This document shows, piece by piece, positions 7,828 to 17,170 of a stretch of DNA of 64,000 nt. Source of the DNA: Spirochaetales bacterium (lineage in GTDB: Bacteria > Spirochaetota > Spirochaetia > Sphaerochaetales > Sphaerochaetaceae); the NCBI GenBank assembly GCA_017614375.1, contig JAGABZ010000013.1:262414-326413 (forward strand), given 5' to 3'. The notes under the pieces were generated by a model, which saw only the letters and a program-made list of their open reading frames with translations, had not been told where the DNA came from and did not search any database. A program made the position numbers and the translations under genes. Position 1 is the stretch's first letter. Each line of letters starts with the position of its first letter.

Positions 7828-8883
7828 ATGCTTCTGTTCGTCCTGGCCGGCCTGACCGCCCTGTTCATAGTCCTCCAATCGCTGAGCATGATCCGCCCGC
7901 TGAGCCGGATTACGCTGAAGTGTTCGTGCGACATGAAACTCGTGGCCCCCGGCGAGAGGATGAACTTCCACTACACCGTCACCAACACCGGAGCCCTTCC
8001 GGTGCTCTGCCTGAGCCTGTCATTCTCCTTCAGCGACGATTTCTCCGTCTGCGAGGATGAAAAGTGGCAGGAGCGCTATGTCCGGCGCGAGTTTTCAGGA
8101 TTCAGCGTCGGCCGCCCGCTGTTTCTCTGGCCCCACGCCTCGAAAAAAGGCCGCTTCGCCGTCTGCGTGAACCGCCGCGGACTCCACCGCTTCGGCAAGC
8201 GCTATCTTGAGGCCGGCGACTTTCTGGGCCTGACCAGCTCGGTCGTCTCCAGAGAGCCTGATTTGTCGGTAATCTGCACCGCGGCCGCTGCCGAACAAGA
8301 CCCCCAGATCACCATCCTCGGCGGATTCATCGGCGACATCAGCGTCCGGCGCTTCATCATGGACGACCCGAGCATCCTGCTCGGCTACAGGGACTACACC
8401 GGCCACGAGCCGATGAAGGACATATCCTGGCTCCAGTCGGCCAAGACCGGCAAACTGATGGTCAAGCAGCATGACTTCACCCTCGATGTCAACGTCGCCG
8501 TCGTGGTCAACATGTCCACCGACTCACCCCGGATCAAGGACATCGAGCAGTGCTTCTGCCTGACCCGCAGTGTCTGCGAGAAACTCGAGGAGATGAAGAT
8601 CCCGTATGCCTTCATGTCCAACGGCGACCTTCGCAGCTTCCCCCGCGGAATGGGACGCGGACACCTGGGTGCCATCCTCAAGAACATCGGCCTGTCCTCC
8701 CGGGCCTGCTATCAGGGCCTGCCCGAGCTTATCGACGCCTGCATCGCCCAGAATGCCGACAACCGCAGCTACATAGTCATCAGCCCCCAGCCGGACCCCG
8801 AGACCCTCAGGCACCTGCGCCGGCTCCAGGCCTCCTGCGACCATGAAATCTGCACCCTCTACGGAAACGGAGGCGCCCGGTGA
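7828..8883 (+). CDS. DUF58-domain protein
   Basis: A 351-residue protein with one N-terminal hydrophobic segment (residues 1-22), a beta-rich middle, and a DUF58 signature near residues 175-215 (RDYTGHEPMKDISW). The C-terminal part resembles a von Willebrand A-like fold in this family. It is the standard partner of MoxR ATPases. The stop overlaps the GTG start of the next gene by four bases (GTGA). Role unknown beyond the MoxR/DUF58 association. Confidence 0.88.
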   Translation: MLLFVLAGLTALFIVLQSLSMIRPLSRITLKCSCDMKLVAPGERMNFHYTVTNTGALPVLCLSLSFSFSDDFSVCEDEKWQERYVRREFSGFSVGRPLFLWPHASKKGRFAVCVNRRGLHRFGKRYLEAGDFLGLTSSVVSREPDLSVICTAAAAEQDPQITILGGFIGDISVRRFIMDDPSILLGYRDYTGHEPMKDISWLQSAKTGKLMVKQHDFTLDVNVAVVVNMSTDSPRIKDIEQCFCLTRSVCEKLEEMKIPYAFMSNGDLRSFPRGMGRGHLGAILKNIGLSSRACYQGLPELIDACIAQNADNRSYIVISPQPDPETLRHLRRLQASCDHEICTLYGNGGAR

Positions 8884-10061
8884 AAAGCCTCAGAACCGTC
8901 AGCCACATCTGTTTCCTCTACTTCGTCCTCTGCTTTTTCGCGTTCTTCGGCATGCACACCGCTCTTCTGGCCGTCACCGCGCTGATTTGTGCCGTCATGA
9001 TTCTCCTGACCTCCGCCCTCTTTTCGGGCAAGTCCGGACCGCTCCCCGCGCTTTTCACCCTCCTGAGTGCCCTGGCCGTGTTTTTCGCAGTCCCGCTCAT
9101 CTTCCCGGAGGTGCGCACATCCCTGGCCCTGCGCCTGGCCGTCGGTGGGGCCTGCGTGATAATGACAGTCTTCGGCTGCTTCAGAAAACCCGGTTCGTCC
9201 TACTACGCCGGCACCCTGATTTTCAGGATGCAGCTTCTGATCTGCCTGGTCATGACCGGCTGGCTCTGCGTGTTCTGCCTGATGAACCGCTCCGAACCGT
9301 GGCCGGGCATCCCGGTATTCGGAATCGCCTTCGGAGTCAGCGGCGTGATCGGACTCCGGAGCATGCGCTGTGAGGGCAAGGGCCGCGGCTGGGAACTTAC
9401 CAACATCGCCGAGGTCCTGGTTCCGACGCTGAGCGTCGGTGTGGCCCTCTGCATCATCTATCTGGGTCTGGCCGCCCTCCTGGCGATGATCAAACCCGAC
9501 TCATCGACCCTGCCGCCGAGACTCCGCGGCGAATACGCCCAGTACCAGAGCAACCACTACGTGGTCACCCAGGTCGCGGTCTCCGGCGGAAACAGGGAGA
9601 GCGAAGAGCACGTCGGTGACGAGCATTTGGAAATCATCAAGCAAGAGGAGGAGGAAAACCGCCTCTGGCCCGTCATAGCCGCCGCCGTCATCGTCACCGC
9701 GGTGGCTGCCTTCTTCATAATCCGCCGCCGGATGAAGAAAAAGGCCATTGAGAAACTCCTTGAGGACGACCTGCCTCAGTCACCGTCCGGCGACGCGGTC
9801 ATCTCGGTGCGCAGGATATACCGCGAATACCTGGAGTTCCTGACCGCGCGCGGCCTGAACCTGCGCAGGGGCAGCACCTCGGCCGATGTCCTGAAGCTGT
9901 CATCTTCCGGCGGCGCGAACGGTGATGACCCCGAGGCGGTCCTGCGCGGAATCTACATCAGGGCCCGTTACGCGGGAGAAGTCTCTGCGCAGGATGTCCT
10001 GCGGGCCCGCAACTGTCTGGACGCCGTTACCGGGTCGGAAAAAACCGGGAGGGAGATATGA
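8880..10061 (+). CDS. Membrane protein with C-terminal DUF4129
   Basis: A 393-residue protein starting at GTG, with about six N-terminal membrane segments, an extracytoplasmic stretch (about 205-255), one further membrane segment ([19 protein letters not shown]), and a cytoplasmic C-terminal DUF4129 ([16 protein letters not shown] onward, about 305-385). In many MoxR operons DUF4129 sits behind a transglutaminase-like domain; that domain is absent here. Four-base overlaps with both neighbours indicate tight co-expression. Function unknown. Confidence 0.78.
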   Translation: MKSLRTVSHICFLYFVLCFFAFFGMHTALLAVTALICAVMILLTSALFSGKSGPLPALFTLLSALAVFFAVPLIFPEVRTSLALRLAVGGACVIMTVFGCFRKPGSSYYAGTLIFRMQLLICLVMTGWLCVFCLMNRSEPWPGIPVFGIAFGVSGVIGLRSMRCEGKGRGWELTNIAEVLVPTLSVGVALCIIYLGLAALLAMIKPDSSTLPPRLRGEYAQYQSNHYVVTQVAVSGGNRESEEHVGDEHLEIIKQEEEENRLWPVIAAAVIVTAVAAFFIIRRRMKKKAIEKLLEDDLPQSPSGDAVISVRRIYREYLEFLTARGLNLRRGSTSADVLKLSSSGGANGDDPEAVLRGIYIRARYAGEVSAQDVLRARNCLDAVTGSEKTGREI

Positions 10062-10336
10062 GCGAGAGCAAATCCATCATCACCGTGGTCGGAAAGGATC
10101 AGGTGGGCATCATCGCCCGCATCACGACCTATCTGTACGAGAACAACGTCAACATCGAGGACATCACCCAGTCAATCGTGGCCGGATACTTCAATATGAT
10201 GATGATTGTCGATACCAGCGGCTCGGAAAAAGCCTTCATCACCCTGTCCGAGGAGCTCGAGGCCCTGGGCAGCCGGATCGGAGTGATGGTCAAACTCCAG
10301 CGCGAAGACATCTTCAAAAGCATGCAGCGCATATGA
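10058..10336 (+). CDS. ACT-domain protein paired with UPF0210
   Basis: A 92-residue single ACT domain protein, with the ligand-binding start [14 protein letters not shown] and the following helix [15 protein letters not shown] domains usually bind amino acids and signal to a partner. It overlaps both neighbours (ATGA each side). Its neighbour is UPF0210, with which this small ACT protein is almost always paired, so it is probably a regulatory subunit. The ligand is not visible from the sequence. Confidence 0.92.
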   Translation: MSESKSIITVVGKDQVGIIARITTYLYENNVNIEDITQSIVAGYFNMMMIVDTSGSEKAFITLSEELEALGSRIGVMVKLQREDIFKSMQRI

Positions 10337-11697
10337 TCAACATCAACGAAGTCATCGAAACGAACAACATGATCCAGAAGGAGAACCTGGACGTCCGTAC
10401 CGTGACTCTGGGTATCTCCCTGCTGGACTGTGTCAGCGACCGCATCGACACCCTTTGCGACAACATCCGCCTCAAGATCGCCCGGACCGCCAAAGGCCTG
10501 GTGCCGGTCTGCCGCGAAATCGAGCGCGAATACGCCATCCCGATTGTGAACAAGCGTGTCTCGGTCACCCCGATTTCCCTCGTAGGCGCCGGCGCCTGCA
10601 GAACGGAGGAGGATTTCGTGCGCGTAGCCCGGGCCCTGGACGAAGCGGCCCGGGAGGCGGAAATCAACTTTCTCGGGGGCTATTCCGCCCTGGTTTCAAA
10701 GGGCATGACCCGGGCCGACGAGCTGCTTATCAACTCCATCCCCCGCGCCCTGGCTGAAACCGAACGGATCTGTGCCTCGGTAAACGTCGGCTCGACCAAG
10801 ACCGGCATCAACATGGATGCCGTCCGGCTGATGGGCTCGATAATCAGGAAAACGGCCCATCTGACCGCGGACAGGGACAGCATCGGCTGTGCCAGGCTGG
10901 TGGTCCTGTGCAACGCCCCCGACGACAACCCCTTCATGGCCGGCGCCTTTCACGGGGTTACCGAGACAGACAGCGTGATCAACGTCGGTGTCTCCGGCCC
11001 CGGCGTCATCAACCATGCCATCCAAACGGTCAAAGGCAGGCCTTTCGGCGAGCTCTGCGACACAATCAAAAAGACGGCGTTCAAAGTCACCCGCCTGGGG
11101 CAACTGGTTGCCCAGGAGGCCTCGCGCAGGCTGGGTATTCCCTACGGGATAGTCGACCTTTCCCTGGCCCCGACCCCGGCCGTCGGGGACTCCATAGCCG
11201 AAATCCTCGAGTCGATGGGCCTTGAAAAAGCCGGGGCCCCCGGAACGACTGCCGCCCTGGCCCTGCTCAACGACCAGGTCAAAAAGGGCGGAATAATGGC
11301 CTCAAGCTATGTCGGCGGCCTGTCCGGGGCCTTCATCCCCGTTTCGGAGGACCACGGCATGATCGACGCCGCCTCGTGCGGAGCCCTGACGCTGGAGAAG
11401 CTCGAGGCCATGACCTGCGTCTGCTCGGTCGGGCTGGACATGATCGCCATCCCCGGCAGCACCCCTCAGAGCACCATCAGCGGAATCATCGCCGACGAGA
11501 TGGCCATAGGCATGATCAACCAGAAGACCACAGCCGTCAGAATCATCCCAGTCGAGGGCAAGTCCGTGGGCGACCGCGCCAGCTTCGGCGGCCTGCTCGG
11601 CTACGCCCCGGTCATGGCGGTCAATCCCTGGTCGAGCCGTGACTTCATCGACCGCGGCGGACGGATTCCCGCCCCGGTGCACAGCTTCAAGAACTGA
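10333..11697 (+). CDS. UPF0210 (PFL-like, DUF711) family protein
   Basis: A 454-residue cytoplasmic protein of the UPF0210/DUF711 family. The N-terminus [13 protein letters not shown] and the Gly-rich GVSGPGVIN are family-typical. Structures of this family resemble the pyruvate-formate-lyase barrel fold, but no catalytic role is established. The ATG overlaps the ACT gene stop. It ends an overlapping series that begins with the MoxR ATPase, though a shared biological role for MoxR and UPF0210 is not known. Confidence 0.9.
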   Translation: MININEVIETNNMIQKENLDVRTVTLGISLLDCVSDRIDTLCDNIRLKIARTAKGLVPVCREIEREYAIPIVNKRVSVTPISLVGAGACRTEEDFVRVARALDEAAREAEINFLGGYSALVSKGMTRADELLINSIPRALAETERICASVNVGSTKTGINMDAVRLMGSIIRKTAHLTADRDSIGCARLVVLCNAPDDNPFMAGAFHGVTETDSVINVGVSGPGVINHAIQTVKGRPFGELCDTIKKTAFKVTRLGQLVAQEASRRLGIPYGIVDLSLAPTPAVGDSIAEILESMGLEKAGAPGTTAALALLNDQVKKGGIMASSYVGGLSGAFIPVSEDHGMIDAASCGALTLEKLEAMTCVCSVGLDMIAIPGSTPQSTISGIIADEMAIGMINQKTTAVRIIPVEGKSVGDRASFGGLLGYAPVMAVNPWSSRDFIDRGGRIPAPVHSFKN

Positions 11698-11713
11698 CAA
11701 TCCGTATCATTAC

Positions 11714-11802
11714 CGGCCCCGGGGCCGCACCGTCCCGTGCGGGCCCTGTCAATTTGACCCGGCATACAGGTCCGGACAGGTGCAGTGTGTCATTTTGACC
11801 CG
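11714..11802 (+). repeat. GC palindrome and 15-bp direct repeats after the UPF0210 gene
   Basis: CGGCCCCGGGGCCG (11714-11727) is a perfect palindrome, and CCGCAC pairs with GTGCGG at 11725-11742, but there is no T run, so termination is uncertain. TGTCAATTTGACCCG (11747-11761) and TGTCATTTTGACCCG (11788-11802) are direct repeats with one mismatch; GTCAATTTGAC is itself palindromic. They may be protein-binding sites. The 326-bp gap 11698-12023 also holds the two entries that follow; I see no convincing gene in it. Confidence 0.6.
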
Positions 11803-11810
11803 CTGACAGC

Positions 11811-11922
11811 CAGGCCTTGCCCGGCCTCTCCCTGGGACCGTATAACTTTTTCGCCAATTTTCATCAAAAAAGTTATATCAACACAACTTTTTGCCCCAAA
11901 AATGCCGGAAAAAGTTATGTTG
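11811..11922 (+). repeat. Tandem-hairpin element A upstream of hsp20
   Basis: GGCCTTGCCC (11812-11821) is followed by two hairpins with the same arm text. TATAACTTTTT (11841-11851) pairs perfectly with 11867-11877. A related arm ending in AACTTTTT (11879-11892) pairs with 11909-11922 over 14 bp with one mismatch. The first loop contains TTTTCATCA (11858-11866). The arms lie about 30-110 bp upstream of the sigma-54-type promoter of hsp20, the distance expected for activator sites. Confidence 0.75.
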
Positions 11923-11950
11923 CCGGTTCCCCGTCGCTACCCCCGGAGAG

Positions 11951-11967
11951 TTGGCACGGATTAAGCA
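11951..11967 (+). promoter_or_regulatory. Sigma-54-type promoter of hsp20
   Basis: TTGGCACGGATTAAGCA has the -24 element TTGGCACG in full, and GG and GC are separated by exactly 10 nt. The -12 part reads AAGCA rather than TTGCA. Transcription would begin near 11978, leaving a leader of about 46 nt. Confidence 0.7.
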
Positions 11968-12023
11968 GTAGGGACGGTGTCGGTCGTAAGGCCGCATGAA
12001 ACAGCAATTATCGGAGGCACGAT

Positions 12024-12443
12024 ATGAGGTATTTGGTAACACGCAACAACAATTCACTGATGGACGGGTTCGACGGAATCTTCAATGATTTCTTCGGCGA
12101 TTGGTCTACGACCTGCAAAATCCCCTCAGTGGACGTCAAGGAAGACGAGAAGCAGTACACCGTCGAGGCGGAGCTGCCCGGGTACACCGAAGCCGATGTC
12201 AGAATCCATGTTCAGAACCATGTTCTGACGATCTCTTCTGAAAAGAAGACCGAGGCCAAGGACGGAAAGAAGTATCTGGTCCGTGAAAGGTACTACAGGT
12301 CGTTCGAGAGGAGTTTCACCCTTCCCGAGGGAATCGACGAAGCCAACATCTCCGCCGAGTTCAAGAACGGAATCCTGGACATCGCACTGCCCAAGCTTCC
12401 GGTGGAGAAGCCGAAGCAGATTGAAGTGAAGATCGGAAGATAA
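12024..12443 (+). CDS. Small heat shock protein, Hsp20 family
   Basis: A 139-residue alpha-crystallin-type chaperone that holds unfolding proteins without ATP. The alpha-crystallin domain spans about residues 30-125 (VEAELPGYTEADVRI, then the conserved FKNGILDIALPK) and the tail is short. GGAGG lies 6 nt before the ATG. It is a single-gene unit between a sigma-54-type promoter with upstream inverted repeats and a terminator at 12471. That suggests activator-controlled stress expression rather than HrcA/CIRCE; no CIRCE element is seen. Confidence 0.96.
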   Translation: MRYLVTRNNNSLMDGFDGIFNDFFGDWSTTCKIPSVDVKEDEKQYTVEAELPGYTEADVRIHVQNHVLTISSEKKTEAKDGKKYLVRERYYRSFERSFTLPEGIDEANISAEFKNGILDIALPKLPVEKPKQIEVKIGR

Positions 12444-12470
12444 GCCGGTCTCCGGATGATTTGACTTGGA

Positions 12471-12504
12471 CCGCCGCGCCGTCGGGTGCGGCGGTTTCTT
12501 TTTA
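12471..12504 (+). terminator. Terminator of hsp20
   Basis: CCGCCGC (12471-12477) pairs with GCGGCGG (12488-12494), followed by TTTCTTTTT. Confidence 0.9.
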
Positions 12505-12518
12505 TACAGCCGGGCGGT

Positions 12519-12547
12519 TTGAACAAAAAACCGTGTTGGAGTAGAAT
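12519..12547 (+). promoter_or_regulatory. Promoter of MATE pump, apparently leaderless
   Basis: TTGAAC (12519-12524), 17-bp spacer, TAGAAT (12542-12547), then only 7 nt to ATG 12555. Transcription would start at or next to the start codon. Confidence 0.75.
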
Positions 12548-12554
12548 CGCTCAC

Positions 12555-13907
12555 ATGGAAAAACAGCAGGGAACAATGGTCCGTGACCTGACCAACGGCT
12601 CCGTTACCAGGCAGCTTCTGGCCTTTGCCTTTCCCCTGTTCGTGTCCAACGCCCTGCAGGCGGTGTACAACATGGTCGACATGATCATAGTCGGCCAGGT
12701 TCTCGGGGGGCCGGGCATGTCCGCCGTCTCGATAGGGGGCGACCTTTTGCACCTGCTGACCTTCGTCTCGATGGGATTTGCATCGGCGGGGCAGGTGATA
12801 ATAGCCCGTAACGTCGGTGCCGGCAGGATGAAGGAAGTAAGTCAGACAATCGGGACATTGTTCTCCTTCCTGCTGGGGGTTTCGGTAATTCTCTCCGGGC
12901 TGTGCTTCGCCCTGAGGGGGCCGATTCTCCGGGCACTGAACACCCCCAACGAATCCTATTCCTACGCGATGGACTACCTGGTCACCTGCGTCTGCGGCCT
13001 GGTGTTCATATACGGGTACAACATTGTTTCCGCCATCCTGCGCGGGATGGGGGACAGCCGCAGACCGTTTGTGTTCGTCGGAGTGGCGGCGGTTCTGAAC
13101 ATCATCCTGGATTACGTCTTTGTCGTCATCGCCGGGATGGAGGTCTTCGGGGCGGCGCTGGCTACGGTCCTCAGCCAGGGGGTCAGTTTCGTCTCGTCCC
13201 TGGTTTACCTGTACATAAAGAGGGAGAGCTTCGGCTTTGACTTCAGAATCCGGAGCTTCGCAATCCGTTCACAGACCCTCCGGCCGCTGGTGCTGCTCGG
13301 AGTCCCGATGGCAATCCAGAGCGCCGCGGTCAGTTTCTCAAAGGTCCTGCTCATCTCATGGATCAACCTCGAGGGCGTCGTCTATTCGGCCCTGGGCGGG
13401 GTGTACAACAAGATCAACACCATCGCCGCGGTTTTTTCCATGGCCTTCGTCACCGCCGGAGCTTCGATGATCGGGCAGAATCTCGGGGCGAAGAAGTACG
13501 AACGCGTACCGAGGATTATGCTCACCATAGCCGTCTGCTGCACAGCCATGTACACCGGCTTTACGGTTCTGGTCCTGCTCATCCCGGATGAGATTTTCCG
13601 GGTGTTCACGTCGGATCCGGCGGTCATTACCCTGGCTCCGGTGCTGCTTGCACCGATGGTAATGAACTTCTACGGGACCGCCACCCGGAGCTTCAGCTTC
13701 GCCCTGATCAACGGCTCGGGAAACACGAAGCTCAATCTGGCCATAGCCCTGGTCGACGGAATCGTAATGCGCATAGGGTTCGCCGCCCTGCTGTGCTTCG
13801 GCCTGGGAATGGGCAGCAGAGGGTGCTGGTTCGGCGACGCGGCGGCAGGTTTCATGCCGCTGGTTATCGGCATGGCGTTCTTCATTTCGGGCAGGTGGAA
13901 GCGCTGA
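12555..13907 (+). CDS. MATE-family efflux protein
   Basis: A 450-residue, 12-helix Na+/H+-coupled multidrug or metabolite exporter of the MATE family in the inner membrane. It shows the family-typical LAFAFPLFVSNALQAVYNMVDM start and the repeated second half beginning PLVLLGVPMAIQSAAVSFSKV. The start at 12555 fits a leaderless message; the next ATG, 12576, has a weak GGGA before it and is the alternative. A second MATE gene lies at 44833-46209. The substrate is not deducible. Confidence 0.9.
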   Translation: MEKQQGTMVRDLTNGSVTRQLLAFAFPLFVSNALQAVYNMVDMIIVGQVLGGPGMSAVSIGGDLLHLLTFVSMGFASAGQVIIARNVGAGRMKEVSQTIGTLFSFLLGVSVILSGLCFALRGPILRALNTPNESYSYAMDYLVTCVCGLVFIYGYNIVSAILRGMGDSRRPFVFVGVAAVLNIILDYVFVVIAGMEVFGAALATVLSQGVSFVSSLVYLYIKRESFGFDFRIRSFAIRSQTLRPLVLLGVPMAIQSAAVSFSKVLLISWINLEGVVYSALGGVYNKINTIAAVFSMAFVTAGASMIGQNLGAKKYERVPRIMLTIAVCCTAMYTGFTVLVLLIPDEIFRVFTSDPAVITLAPVLLAPMVMNFYGTATRSFSFALINGSGNTKLNLAIALVDGIVMRIGFAALLCFGLGMGSRGCWFGDAAAGFMPLVIGMAFFISGRWKR

Positions 13908-13914
13908 GCGCTTG

Positions 13915-13943
13915 TTGATTTGTCCGTCATTATTGTGTATCTT
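13915..13943 (+). promoter_or_regulatory. Probable promoter of the yajC-secDF operon
   Basis: TTGATT (13915-13920), 17-bp spacer, TATCTT (13938-13943), about 35 nt before yajC. Confidence 0.6.
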
Positions 13944-13978
13944 GGTTCTGAAATTCTCATAATCCAAAGGGGATAAAC

Positions 13979-14401
13979 ATGTACGCGAATATTCTCGCCA
14001 TGGGAGCCACCACTACCGGTACGACCGCAGCGGCCGACGGAACCACCTCGTTCCTGCCTACGCTGATCATCTTCGGCGCAATCATCCTGATTTTCTACTT
14101 CCTGATCATCCGTCCCCAGAAGAAAAAGGAAAAGGAAGAAAAGGAAATGCTCGCCGCCATGAAGAAGGGTGACAAAATCGTCACCATCGGCGGAATCCGC
14201 GGCACAGTAGCCGTCGTCAAGGAGACCACGGTCATCATCAAGGTCGACGACAACACCAGAATCGAGTTCAGCAAGAACGCCATCTCCGCCATCCTGGACA
14301 AAAAGCCGGAAAAGAAAGCCGCCGAGACGGTTGAAAAGCCCGTCGAAAAGGTCGAGAAGCCGGCAGCCGAAGAGCCCCAGGCCGAAGAGAGCAAGTTATA
14401 A
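13979..14401 (+). CDS. yajC: Preprotein translocase accessory subunit YajC
   Basis: A 140-residue single-pass inner-membrane protein of the Sec holotranslocon. The membrane helix is at about 28-46 (LPTLIIFGAIILIFYFLI), followed by the signature RPQKKKEKE and the small YajC domain (GDKIVTIGGIRGTVAVV). The C-terminus has an unusual low-complexity EKPVEKVEKPAAEEP tail. It is directly followed by secD and secF, the standard order. RBS AAAGGGG is upstream. Confidence 0.96.
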   Translation: MYANILAMGATTTGTTAAADGTTSFLPTLIIFGAIILIFYFLIIRPQKKKEKEEKEMLAAMKKGDKIVTIGGIRGTVAVVKETTVIIKVDDNTRIEFSKNAISAILDKKPEKKAAETVEKPVEKVEKPAAEEPQAEESKL

Positions 14402-14410
14402 CGACTGAAA

Positions 14411-16114
14411 ATGGGTAAGATCGGGGGAAGAATCCTCATCGCGGCGGTTGTACTGGCCGTCTGCTTCTGGTTTCTCTATCCGACCGTCCGTTGGTATTTC
14501 GCCACGGATGCGGATGACAGGGCAGTGGCGCTGAGCGCAAGCAGCCAGATCCGCGACATTTCACAGGCCAAGGCCTCGGCAGACCTCGCGTCCGTCAAGG
14601 CCCTGGCAGGGGATACCCCGCTTCCCGAATCATTTGCCTATCTCAAGGACCTCGTCAAAAGCAAGGGCGTCGACACCAAGAACCTGACCGCCGGCACCCT
14701 GCTCGGTGCGGCAACCGAGCAACAGGTTTTCGAGGCCATCGAGAAACACTACAGGGCCCTGTACATCGGCCTGAAGCAGACCAGCCGGAGCGCGCTGAAG
14801 CTCGGACTGGACCTCAACGGCGGGATGAGCATCCTGCTGGACGTCGATGTGGAGTCTTTCGAGGCCAAGCTCGGACGCAAGGCCTCCGAGGCCGAGATTT
14901 CGCGGGCAATCGACGAGGACATCGAGGTCCTTAAGAACCGCATCGACCAGTACGGGGTGACCGAGCCTGAAATCCGCAGGCAGGGACAGAACCAGATCCT
15001 GATCGAGATTTCGGGAGAGGCCGACCCGGACCGGGTCGAGTCATTCCTCCGCGGCCGGGGTGCCCTTTGTTTCCAGCTGGTCGACACTGCCGCCACCCAG
15101 AAAGCCGTCAGCTACTACAGCACCCATATGGATGAGCTGTATCTGCCGGACGGGTCGATTGCCCAGCCGGATTTCCTGCCGGAGGGGACGACCCTTACAG
15201 GCTATTACGTCAAGGACGAGTACGGGATTGACCAGTTCGTCGGGCTCTGCGTGATTATCGACAGCCCCTTGATTGACGGGCGCTACATACAGAACGCCAT
15301 CCAGGAGACCGACCGGATCCAGAACCGGCCGGTGGTCAACTTCACCCTGTCATCCGAGGGTGGCAGCCAGATGTACAGCCTGACTTCAGAGCATGTAGGG
15401 GATGTGATGGCAGTCGTCCTCGACGGAAACGTCAGAACCCGGGCGACGATCAACAGCGTTCTGAGCACCTCGATCCAGATATCGGGATTCACCTTGGACG
15501 AGGCGCAGGAAATCGCCCTGCTTCTGAAGTCCGCCACGATGCCGATCGAGGTGTCCGTTGCCAGCCAGAGGTCGGTTGGAGCGTCGCTGGGTGAGGACGC
15601 CGTACGGATCGGTCTGTACTCGATCATCGCCGGACTGGCGCTGGTCGTGCTGTTCATGTTCGCCTATTACGGACTGTGCGGCCTGGCCGCCGACGCCGGA
15701 CTGCTGGTGATGATGTACATGATCGTCTCGGTGATGGCCGGATTCAAGTCCACCTTTACTCTTTCCGGAATCGCCGGCCTGATCCTGACTCTGGGGATGG
15801 CGGTGGATTCCAACGTAATCATCTTTGAGAGAATCAAGGAACAGCTCAGGCTCGGAATGACCCCGGCAAATGCCGTTTCCGACGGATTCAGACAGGCATT
15901 CTGGACAATCATGGATGCCAACCTGACGACTCTGATCGCCGGGGTGGTGCTGATGATCCTCGGTTCGAGCACGGTCAAGGGCTTTGCCACGACCCTGGTC
16001 ATCGGAATCGTCTGCTCGCTGTTCTGTTCGCTGTTCTTCTGCCGGGTCATCCTCGACCTGACGGTCCGCAGGAGGATTCATATCAGCTTCAGGAGGCCCG
16101 CCGGTGAAAAATAA
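14411..16114 (+). CDS. secD: Protein translocase subunit SecD
   Basis: A 567-residue inner-membrane protein that uses the proton gradient with SecF to pull secreted proteins outward. One N-terminal helix is followed by a large periplasmic domain containing LKLGLDLNGGMSILLDV (about 135-150), then five C-terminal helices with the SecD signature GMAVDSNVIIFERIKEQL. The last 11 bases overlap secF. The size is normal for SecD. Confidence 0.97.
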   Translation: MGKIGGRILIAAVVLAVCFWFLYPTVRWYFATDADDRAVALSASSQIRDISQAKASADLASVKALAGDTPLPESFAYLKDLVKSKGVDTKNLTAGTLLGAATEQQVFEAIEKHYRALYIGLKQTSRSALKLGLDLNGGMSILLDVDVESFEAKLGRKASEAEISRAIDEDIEVLKNRIDQYGVTEPEIRRQGQNQILIEISGEADPDRVESFLRGRGALCFQLVDTAATQKAVSYYSTHMDELYLPDGSIAQPDFLPEGTTLTGYYVKDEYGIDQFVGLCVIIDSPLIDGRYIQNAIQETDRIQNRPVVNFTLSSEGGSQMYSLTSEHVGDVMAVVLDGNVRTRATINSVLSTSIQISGFTLDEAQEIALLLKSATMPIEVSVASQRSVGASLGEDAVRIGLYSIIAGLALVVLFMFAYYGLCGLAADAGLLVMMYMIVSVMAGFKSTFTLSGIAGLILTLGMAVDSNVIIFERIKEQLRLGMTPANAVSDGFRQAFWTIMDANLTTLIAGVVLMILGSSTVKGFATTLVIGIVCSLFCSLFFCRVILDLTVRRRIHISFRRPAGEK

Positions 16115-17162
16115 GATCAATATCCCGGTTGTCCGCCTGAGGAAGTTCAGTTTCATCCTGTCGTCTGTTCTCGTGCTCGCTGCGGTGATTCTGATTATCG
16201 TTCCGGGATTCAACCGCGGCATAGACTTCGAAAGCGGTCTGGCTCTGACGGTGGAGGTCAAAGAGGGCGGAACCGGGGCACCTATTGCCGACGTCCGTTT
16301 TGCGCTGAAAAAGATCAACGTGACCCGGGTCCAATCGGTCGGTTCGGCCGACGGCGGGGTGTTTCAGCTGAGGATGGGTCTCCGGAAGGATGCCACCGAC
16401 ACCCTTGCCAAGGAAACCGAGGCCCTGGTCACCTCGACTCTGGCCTCTGCCTTTGAGTGCGGCTCGGTAAAGGTGCTTGAGAGCAACTTCATCGGTGCGA
16501 AGTTCTCATCCAGTCTGCTTCGCAACTCGCTTCTGGCGGTAGCGGTGGCCGTGGTGCTGATCCTGCTGTACGTCTGGATGAGGTTCGAGCTCGGATATGC
16601 CCTGTGCGCCGTCATCGCCCTGGTCCATGACGTGCTGTGCATGCTGGGCTTCATAGTCATCGCCCGCTTCGAGGTTTCCTCTACGACGATTGCCTCGGTT
16701 CTGACGATAATCGGGTATTCGCTGAACAACACCATCGTAATCATGGACAGAATCCGTGATTATCTGCGCGCCGAGGAAGGGGAACCGGATCTGCAGGTCA
16801 TCGTTGACCGCAGCGTCTCGGCCTCGTTCAGCCGGACCACAATCAGCAGCGTCACCACCTTGCTGGCGATAATCCCGTTGTGCATCTTCTCCTCCGGTGA
16901 CATCTACGCCTTTGTAATGAGCCTGCTTGTCGGGATTGTGATCGGAACCTATTCATCGAACTTCATCGCCCCGGCCCTGCTTTACTGCTTCGACGGCAGG
17001 GGCGTGCTGGATCCGCGCCGCCTGAAGGAACGCTCGGAGAAAAAGGTTCCTACGGATGAGGAGGAGGCTGCGTACCTGCTCGAGGACGAGGTCATCAAGG
17101 CCCGGGCGATGAAATTCCAGCCTGCCAAAAAGAAGGGCAGGGAAAAAGACGACGCCGACTGA
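16104..17162 (+). CDS. secF: Protein translocase subunit SecF
   Basis: A 352-residue SecF, partner of SecD, with six membrane helices. It shows the typical GIDFESGLALTVEV near the N-terminus and IGYSLNNTIVIMDRIRDYL in the fourth-fifth helix region. It starts at GTG with AGGAGG 7 nt upstream, inside the end of secD. The C-terminus is a charged cytoplasmic tail (PAKKKGREKD). ispH follows after 8 bp. Confidence 0.97.
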   Translation: MKNKINIPVVRLRKFSFILSSVLVLAAVILIIVPGFNRGIDFESGLALTVEVKEGGTGAPIADVRFALKKINVTRVQSVGSADGGVFQLRMGLRKDATDTLAKETEALVTSTLASAFECGSVKVLESNFIGAKFSSSLLRNSLLAVAVAVVLILLYVWMRFELGYALCAVIALVHDVLCMLGFIVIARFEVSSTTIASVLTIIGYSLNNTIVIMDRIRDYLRAEEGEPDLQVIVDRSVSASFSRTTISSVTTLLAIIPLCIFSSGDIYAFVMSLLVGIVIGTYSSNFIAPALLYCFDGRGVLDPRRLKERSEKKVPTDEEEAAYLLEDEVIKARAMKFQPAKKKGREKDDAD

Positions 17163-17170
17163 GGAGCGCG

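Noticed and set aside
8880-10061. Transglutaminase-like enzyme of the MoxR operon
   Set aside because: Only the membrane part and DUF4129 are present; no Cys-His-Asp transglutaminase core is seen.
11811-11922. CRISPR-like array from repeated arms
   Set aside because: There are only two copies per orientation, arranged as hairpins with 15-nt loops, and no cas genes anywhere in the window.
11817-11999. 60-codon frame in the hsp20 upstream gap
   Set aside because: It runs through the inverted repeats and the sigma-54-type promoter, has no ribosome site and shows no family pattern.
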